Shown here in pieces: positions 59,306-64,000 of a DNA stretch of 64,000 bases. Made by a program: the position numbers and the translations under genes. The notes under the pieces were generated by a model. It was not told where the DNA came from. It saw nothing but the letters and a program-made list of their open reading frames with translations, and searched no databases. This DNA is from CAILZL01 sp049840395 (lineage in GTDB: Bacteria > Pseudomonadota > Gammaproteobacteria > Steroidobacterales > Steroidobacteraceae). Positions within the stretch are counted from its first letter, which is position 1, and every line of letters starts with the position of its first letter. The stretch spans positions 806,001 through 870,000 of the forward strand of contig JASGLD010000005.1 in assembly GCA_049840395.1 (NCBI GenBank), given 5' to 3'.

Positions 59306-60487
59306 TTGTTAGAGTCAACCAACCGTCTGTTGGTGATCAATGATCAACAGGAACTCTGTGAGTTTATCGCCGAGGTAGCCAAGCGCCTGGGGTTCGATGC
59401 TCTGGCGGTGACCGATGCCGATACGTTCCGACGCGCCTATCTCGATTTCAGTCCCCATGTGGTGGTGCTGGACTTGCAGATGTCAGGTGCGGACGGCATC
59501 GAATTGCTGCGTTATCTGGGTAATCAGGGCGCCAAGGCGCATGTGTTGGTGGCCAGTGGCATGGATCAGCGCGTCTTGAGCACCGCCGAACAGGTGGGGC
59601 GTGCACAGGGATTGAATATGCTGGGTGCTTTGCAGAAGCCCATCATGCTGGGCGATCTGGAAAGCGTACTGCGTAAGACCATGAAGCCGGGCGTGGGTGT
59701 GACCGTTGCCGATCTGGAGCTGGTGCTGGCGCGCCGCGAATTGCGCGTGTACTACCAGCCCAAGGCTCGTTACGTCGATGGGCGTTGGCAAATAGAGGGT
59801 GTGGAAGCCTTGGCGCGCTGGCGTCATCCGCATCGTGGTTTCATTCCACCGCCGGTATTTATTGAGATTGCTGAAGCCAGCGGCCTGATTCGTCAGCTCA
59901 CCGAACAAGTGGTGGAAATGGCAATCAAGCAAACCGCCGAGTGGCACGCTGCCGGCCTGCCGTTGGCGGTGGCCATCAATCTATCGCCGCGTCTATTGAA
60001 TGACCGTACTTTCCCCGATCTGGCTGAACGTCTCGCGGCGCGTCATGGTGTGCAGCCGCAGTTCATTACCTTTGAAATTACCGAATCGGCGGCGATGTCC
60101 GATCCCGATACCACCATGGACGTATTAACGCGTCTGCGCGTGAAAAAATTCGGTCTGTCCATTGATGACTTCGGTACCGGCTATTCCTCGCTAAAGCAGT
60201 TGTACTTGATGCCGTTTAGTGAATTGAAGATCGACATCTCTTTTGTGCGTGACGTGTGTCACAGAGACGAAGCGCGCGTCATGGTGGAAACCATGGTGTT
60301 GCTGGCGCATAAACTGGGCTTGACCGCCTGCGCCGAGGGCGTTGAGACGCCGGAGGTATTGGATTTTCTGGCGCAGGCGAATTGCGATCGCGTGCAGGGC
60401 TATCTGATCGGCAAGCCCATGCCCGGACATGAATTGCCGGCAGCGGTGGCGGCATGGAATTCCGCGACGACTGCCGTGAATGAATAA
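59306..60487 (+). CDS. Response regulator with EAL c-di-GMP phosphodiesterase domain (paralogue 2)
   Basis: 393 residues, TTG start preceded by GAGG. Receiver (about 5-125): NDQQE at the acidic site (one acid, Asp, replaced partly by Asn), Asp in VVVLDLQMSG, VASGMD, ALQKP. EAL domain complete: EALARW, AINLSPR, FEITESAAM, IDDFGTGYSS, LKIDISFV, AEGVET, QGYLIGKP. It is a paralogue of 52377-53576; the two share the VLDLQM and ALQKP motifs. A GGDEF partner follows 26 bases on, so synthesis and breakdown of c-di-GMP are encoded side by side. Confidence 0.94.
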   Translation: MLESTNRLLVINDQQELCEFIAEVAKRLGFDALAVTDADTFRRAYLDFSPHVVVLDLQMSGADGIELLRYLGNQGAKAHVLVASGMDQRVLSTAEQVGRAQGLNMLGALQKPIMLGDLESVLRKTMKPGVGVTVADLELVLARRELRVYYQPKARYVDGRWQIEGVEALARWRHPHRGFIPPPVFIEIAEASGLIRQLTEQVVEMAIKQTAEWHAAGLPLAVAINLSPRLLNDRTFPDLAERLAARHGVQPQFITFEITESAAMSDPDTTMDVLTRLRVKKFGLSIDDFGTGYSSLKQLYLMPFSELKIDISFVRDVCHRDEARVMVETMVLLAHKLGLTACAEGVETPEVLDFLAQANCDRVQGYLIGKPMPGHELPAAVAAWNSATTAVNE

Positions 60488-60513
60488 ATGATTAGACGTT
60501 GGATAACAATGCG

Positions 60514-61488
60514 ATGAGTCAGACAAACGCAAACACTCACACCGGCGCGGCGCCTGCCACCAAGTGGCGCATGCTGCTGGTGGATGATGAGCCGGTGCAG
60601 CGTATGCTGGTCGGCCGTATGTTGACGCGCGCCGGTTTTGAAGTGGTCACGGCCGAGGATGGTGAGCAGGCGCTGAAGCGCATGGCCGAGGGTGATATTT
60701 CGCTGATGATCACCGATTGGGAAATGCCCAAGATGGATGGTCTGTCGTTGTGCCGCGCGCTGCGTTCCATGGGCTTGGATCACTATGTCTACGCCATTGT
60801 GGTGACTTCGCGCGATGCGGTGGAACATGTGGTGATGGGTCTGCAGGCCGGTGCCGATGACTACCTGGTCAAGCCGGTATTGGAGCCCGAATTGCTGGCG
60901 CGTTTGAATACCGGCAAGCGTCTGCTGGAAATGGAGCGCTCGCTGCGCATCGCCAACGAAGAGAATCTGCGCCTGTCGATCACCGATGCGCTGACCGGCG
61001 TATTCAATCGTCGTTATCTCATGGATCAACTGGGTCGCGAATTGGAGCGTGCGCAACGCTACCAGCATCCGTTGTCGTTGATGCTGTGCGATGTCGATCA
61101 TTTCAAACGCATCAACGATACCTACGGCCATCAGACCGGCGATGAAGTGTTGATCGGCTTTGCGAAATCATTACGTCAATCGCTGCGCGACACCGATTGG
61201 GTGGCGCGCTACGGCGGTGAAGAATTCGTCGTGGTGCTGCCGGAAACCAGTGTGGCGCAGGCGTGCGTGGTCGCGGACCGCTGCCGCGCCCAATTGGCTG
61301 AAAAACCTTTGCAGCTGGCTGCCAACGCTGTGCAAATCACCGCCAGTTTCGGTGTCAGCGGTTGGGAGCCCGGCATGGACACAAGCATGGTATTGGATAA
61401 ATTGATCGCAGCGGCCGATGCCGGCGTCTATGCCAGCAAATCGGGTGGCCGCAATCGCGTCACCGTGCAGAGCGCCGCCGCCGCTTAG
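60514..61488 (+). CDS. Response regulator with GGDEF diguanylate cyclase domain
   Basis: 324 residues from ATG 60514. Receiver (about 20-135): VDDEP, Asp in LMITDWEMPKMDG, VVTSRDA, VKPVLE. A coiled-coil linker leads to the GGDEF domain (about 165-320): DALTGVFNRRYL, LCDVDHFKRINDTYGH, the active site GGEEF, and the inhibitory site R-x-x-D (RDTD) five residues before it. So active, feedback-inhibited PleD/WspR-like c-di-GMP synthesis is expected on phosphorylation. It follows the REC-EAL gene by 26 bases. Confidence 0.95.
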   Translation: MSQTNANTHTGAAPATKWRMLLVDDEPVQRMLVGRMLTRAGFEVVTAEDGEQALKRMAEGDISLMITDWEMPKMDGLSLCRALRSMGLDHYVYAIVVTSRDAVEHVVMGLQAGADDYLVKPVLEPELLARLNTGKRLLEMERSLRIANEENLRLSITDALTGVFNRRYLMDQLGRELERAQRYQHPLSLMLCDVDHFKRINDTYGHQTGDEVLIGFAKSLRQSLRDTDWVARYGGEEFVVVLPETSVAQACVVADRCRAQLAEKPLQLAANAVQITASFGVSGWEPGMDTSMVLDKLIAAADAGVYASKSGGRNRVTVQSAAAA

Positions 61489-61531
61489 GTTCTGGCGTAC
61501 TCAGCCGTCATTATTCGGTCAGATCAATCAG

Positions 61532-61562
61532 GGCGCTTCGATGGTTCAACCATCGAAGCGCC
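61532..61562 (+). terminator. Long hairpin between the GGDEF gene and the hybrid kinase
   Basis: GGCGCTTCGATGGTT (61532-61546) pairs perfectly with AACCATCGAAGCGCC (61548-61562), a 15-base arm with minimal loop, then TTAAGTTTT. It ends the GGDEF transcript and lies between convergent genes. Confidence 0.75.
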
Positions 61563-61610
61563 TTAAGTTTTGCCAACCGAATATTCACTACGTCAATGTG
61601 CTTCACTGAC

Positions 61611-64000
61611 TCAGGCTGCCGATTGGTTGTCCTGCAGCAATGCATCCAGTCTGTTAATCAAAATCGCAACGCCGTGTTGTAACTGTTGCAGTCGAGTCGC
61701 GAGTGCCTCGATGGGCTGGGTGGTTGCCTGCTTCTCCAAGACCTCGCATAGATCACGCACTTGTTCGGCATGAATGTTGGCGCTGGCGCCTTTGAGTTTG
61801 TGCAAGATGCGGCAAATGGTCTGCATGTCGCCGCTGGCTTGGGCGGCCTGCAGCTCGGTCATGATGTCGCGAGCGCTGTTGATATATAGCTGTGCCAACT
61901 CGCGCAGGAAATCGTGATCGCCGCCGACGACTTCCTTGAAGCGTTCCAGGTTCAATACATTGGCATGGTCCGACTCTGCCAGCTGCAGCAGCTGTTCCGC
62001 TTTAACTTCTTCCGGCTCGGCAAGGACCGCTCCGGCTTGACGCTGACAATGCGTAGCCACGATTTCACGCAGCTGCTCCACTTCAATGGGCTTGGTCAGG
62101 AAGCCATCCATGCCGCTGGCCAGGCAACGCTGCATCTGGCCGCTCATGGCATTGGCGGTCAGGGCAATGATGGGCGTACGCGGCCGCCAGGCTTCGAAAT
62201 CGCGTATGCGTCGCGTGGCTTCGAAGCCATCCATCACCGGCATTTGCAGATCCATGAACACCAGGTCGAAGTCTTGCGATTCATAGGCCTTGATGGCTTC
62301 GGTGCCGTCGTTGGCAATGACCACGGTCAGGCCCATGCGTTCCAGGAAGTGACCGGCCACTTTCTGATTCACGGTATTGTCGTCCACCAGCAGAATGCGA
62401 CCGCTAAAGCGTTCTGCGGCCACCTGTTCCTGGATGGCGCCTTGCGTCAAGGGTTGCGATTGGTCGCGCCATGCCTGGGCATCGCGCGCCAGCACGCGTT
62501 GCAGGCAATCGCGTAGTTCGCGGGCGCGGATCGGCTTGGTCAAATAAGCGGCGAATCCCATCGCAGCGAAACGCTGCGCATCGCCGTGACGGTCCATCGA
62601 CGTCAGCAACACCAGGCGTGGCTTGGCTAGCTTGGTGTCGGCATTGATCTGTTCGCCCAGCATGGCGCCATCCATATCGGGCATCTGGAAGTCGGCCAGC
62701 ACGACATCGAAATTACGGCCTAAGGCCAGTTGACGATGCAGTTCCTGCAAGGCGGCTGCACCGCTGTCAGTAACGGTGATGTCATAACCGAGATGGTTGA
62801 GTTGCAACGACAACACCCGCTGATTGGTTTCATTGTCGTCGACAATCAAGATGCGCTTGCCATGCGATGCCTTGAGTTCAATGGGCGGGTGCGCTTCGTA
62901 TTGAGTGGCTTCCAGCGGCAGCGTGAACCAGAACGTCGATCCCTGTCCCGGTATGCTGTTCACGCCTACCTTGCCGCCCATCAATTCGATCAGACGTTTG
63001 ACGATGGACAGGCCCAAGCCGGTGCCGCCGTACTTGCGGGTGGTGGAAGAGTCGGCCTGCACAAAGGGTTGGAACAGACGCGTAGCCGCTTCCTGCGTCA
63101 GACCGATGCCGGTATCGCGAATCTCGAAATGCAGCAGCATCTTGCCGTCACGATTGCCGATGTGACTGACTTCGATGGCCACTTCGCCCTGGCGAGTGAA
63201 CTTGATGGCATTGCCGACCAAATTGATGAGGCACTGGCGAATGCGTTGCGGATCGCCCAGCACACGCTCGGGAATTTCCGGATGTACGTTGACGATCAAT
63301 TCAAGATCCTTGCTGGCCGCCTGGAAGCCGAGCATGGCGCCCACGTCTTCGACATTGCTGCGCAGATCCATCTCCAGGTTCTCGATATCCAGCTTGCCGG
63401 CTTCGATCTTGGAGAAATCCAGAATGTCATTGATGATGCTCAGCAATGAATTGGCGCTGTTGTGAATGGTTTCCGCGAAGTCGTGTTGTGCATGATCCAG
63501 CGTGGTATCCAGCAACAAGCCGGTCATGCCGATAATCCCGTTCATGGGCGTACGGATTTCATGGCTCATATTGGCCAGGAAGGCGCTCTTGGCGCGATTG
63601 GCTTCATGCGCTTCTTCGGTGGCCTTGAGCAATTGCTCATGGGCCAGATGCGTTTCGGTAACGTCGCTCATGCTGCCGGCCATACGCACCGGTTTGCCCT
63701 GTGCATCCAGTTCGGCCACGCCGCGTACCTTCACCCAGATCCATTCGCCGCTCTTGGTGAGCATGCGATGTTCGAATACCAAGGAGGATTGCGTATCGCT
63801 TACGGCCTGTTGCCGACGTTGTTCAATGATCAGCAGATCGTCGGGATGCGTGATGCGGTCGAGGTCGGCGCCGTTCCATTCGCTGGTTTCACCGGGGTCG
63901 TAACCCAGCATTTCCGAATAACGCGGCGACAGCCACAGCTTGCGAGTGCTCAGATCGATCTCCCACAAACCATCCTGCGTACCATTAATGGCGCGATTGA
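61611..64000 (-). CDS. BarA-like hybrid histidine kinase with two receivers and HPt (cut by window edge)
   Basis: About 796 visible residues; the open frame continues past base 64000, so the N-terminus is missing. PAS (WEIDLSTRKLWLSPRYSEML to SDVTETHLA), HisKA with FLANMSHEIRTPMNG (phospho-His about residue 136 of the visible part), HATPase_c (NLVGNAIKFT, DTGIGL, GTGLGLSI), receiver 1 with VDDNETNQR and Asp in VLADFQMPD, receiver 2 with VDDNTVNQK and Asp in LVFMDLQMPVMDG, and a C-terminal HPt with ILHKLKGASANI (His accepting phosphate). The layout is that of BarA/GacS-class phosphorelay kinases. A separate response regulator takes the final phosphate; it is not obvious here. Confidence 0.95.
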   Translation of the reverse strand, partial: NRAINGTQDGLWEIDLSTRKLWLSPRYSEMLGYDPGETSEWNGADLDRITHPDDLLIIEQRRQQAVSDTQSSLVFEHRMLTKSGEWIWVKVRGVAELDAQGKPVRMAGSMSDVTETHLAHEQLLKATEEAHEANRAKSAFLANMSHEIRTPMNGIIGMTGLLLDTTLDHAQHDFAETIHNSANSLLSIINDILDFSKIEAGKLDIENLEMDLRSNVEDVGAMLGFQAASKDLELIVNVHPEIPERVLGDPQRIRQCLINLVGNAIKFTRQGEVAIEVSHIGNRDGKMLLHFEIRDTGIGLTQEAATRLFQPFVQADSSTTRKYGGTGLGLSIVKRLIELMGGKVGVNSIPGQGSTFWFTLPLEATQYEAHPPIELKASHGKRILIVDDNETNQRVLSLQLNHLGYDITVTDSGAAALQELHRQLALGRNFDVVLADFQMPDMDGAMLGEQINADTKLAKPRLVLLTSMDRHGDAQRFAAMGFAAYLTKPIRARELRDCLQRVLARDAQAWRDQSQPLTQGAIQEQVAAERFSGRILLVDDNTVNQKVAGHFLERMGLTVVIANDGTEAIKAYESQDFDLVFMDLQMPVMDGFEATRRIRDFEAWRPRTPIIALTANAMSGQMQRCLASGMDGFLTKPIEVEQLREIVATHCQRQAGAVLAEPEEVKAEQLLQLAESDHANVLNLERFKEVVGGDHDFLRELAQLYINSARDIMTELQAAQASGDMQTICRILHKLKGASANIHAEQVRDLCEVLEKQATTQPIEALATRLQQLQHGVAILINRLDALLQDNQSAA

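Noticed and set aside
1..64000. Insertion sequences, prophage genes, CRISPR arrays, toxin-antitoxin pairs, rRNA
   Set aside because: Looked for by eye across both strands; none supported.

Overview
The window is a dense chromosomal stretch of a Gram-negative proteobacterium, most likely a gammaproteobacterium. The signs are ftsY-ftsE-ftsX followed by rpoH, rpmB-rpmG next to radC and coaBC-dut, an AroQ-TyrA fusion, a YiaD-type lipoprotein and a TfpX/TfpZ-type pilin accessory protein. Base composition is moderately GC-rich by eye. An rpoH gene preceded by a CIRCE element, together with REP-like 'CCCTCTCC' hairpins, fits a Xanthomonadales/Steroidobacterales/Nevskiales-like lineage better than an enteric one, but that placement is inference. 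I see no insertion sequence, prophage, CRISPR array or rRNA operon. One tRNA gene, tRNA-Gly(CCC), is present.

Layout. 0-7.8 kb: 3' end of mutM, a broken MFS permease, a secreted-type esterase, a REC-PAS-PAS protein, a tyrosine block on the minus strand (tyrA, frameshifted hppD), and coaD-rsmD. 7.8-16.8 kb: core genes ftsYEX, rpoH, a YiaD-like lipoprotein, rpmB-rpmG, two small secreted proteins, radC, coaBC and dut. 16.8-26.3 kb: pyrE, an AmpG-like permease, an ECF-sigma operon, a Rieske protein, trmB, an orphan OmpR-type regulator with a degenerate receiver behind a PmrA-like box, a B12/radical-SAM protein and a small pore-like membrane protein.

26.5-40.1 kb: a long plus-strand locus: vWA membrane protein (frameshifted), secreted caspase-fold protein without any cysteine but with an EF-hand, TPR/HExxH metallopeptidase-like protein, MoxR ATPase, DUF58, a second BatA/vWA membrane protein and a 1252-residue DUF4175-type coiled-coil protein with Gln/Gly-rich tails. 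Overlapping stops and starts suggest that much of it is co-expressed as an envelope-associated MoxR/vWA machine. This is my best candidate for a poorly described system.

40.3-52.1 kb: a convergent histidine kinase (frameshifted) and NarL-type regulator, each preceded by the same exact inverted repeat TGTCCC-N8-GGGACA; then assorted enzymes, the tRNA, and a LysR-azoR-pirin block. 52.3-64 kb: a signalling island of two REC-EAL proteins, a REC-PAS-kinase, two LuxR-type regulators, a PAS kinase with a C-terminal receiver, a REC-GGDEF diguanylate cyclase and a BarA-like hybrid kinase running off the right edge. Together these link phosphorelays to c-di-GMP turnover.

Four genes (MFS permease, hppD, first vWA protein, histidine kinase) are split by indels while both halves keep good family sequence. 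Three of them are explained by one extra base each. They are either recent mutations or assembly/sequencing errors; the sequence alone cannot decide.
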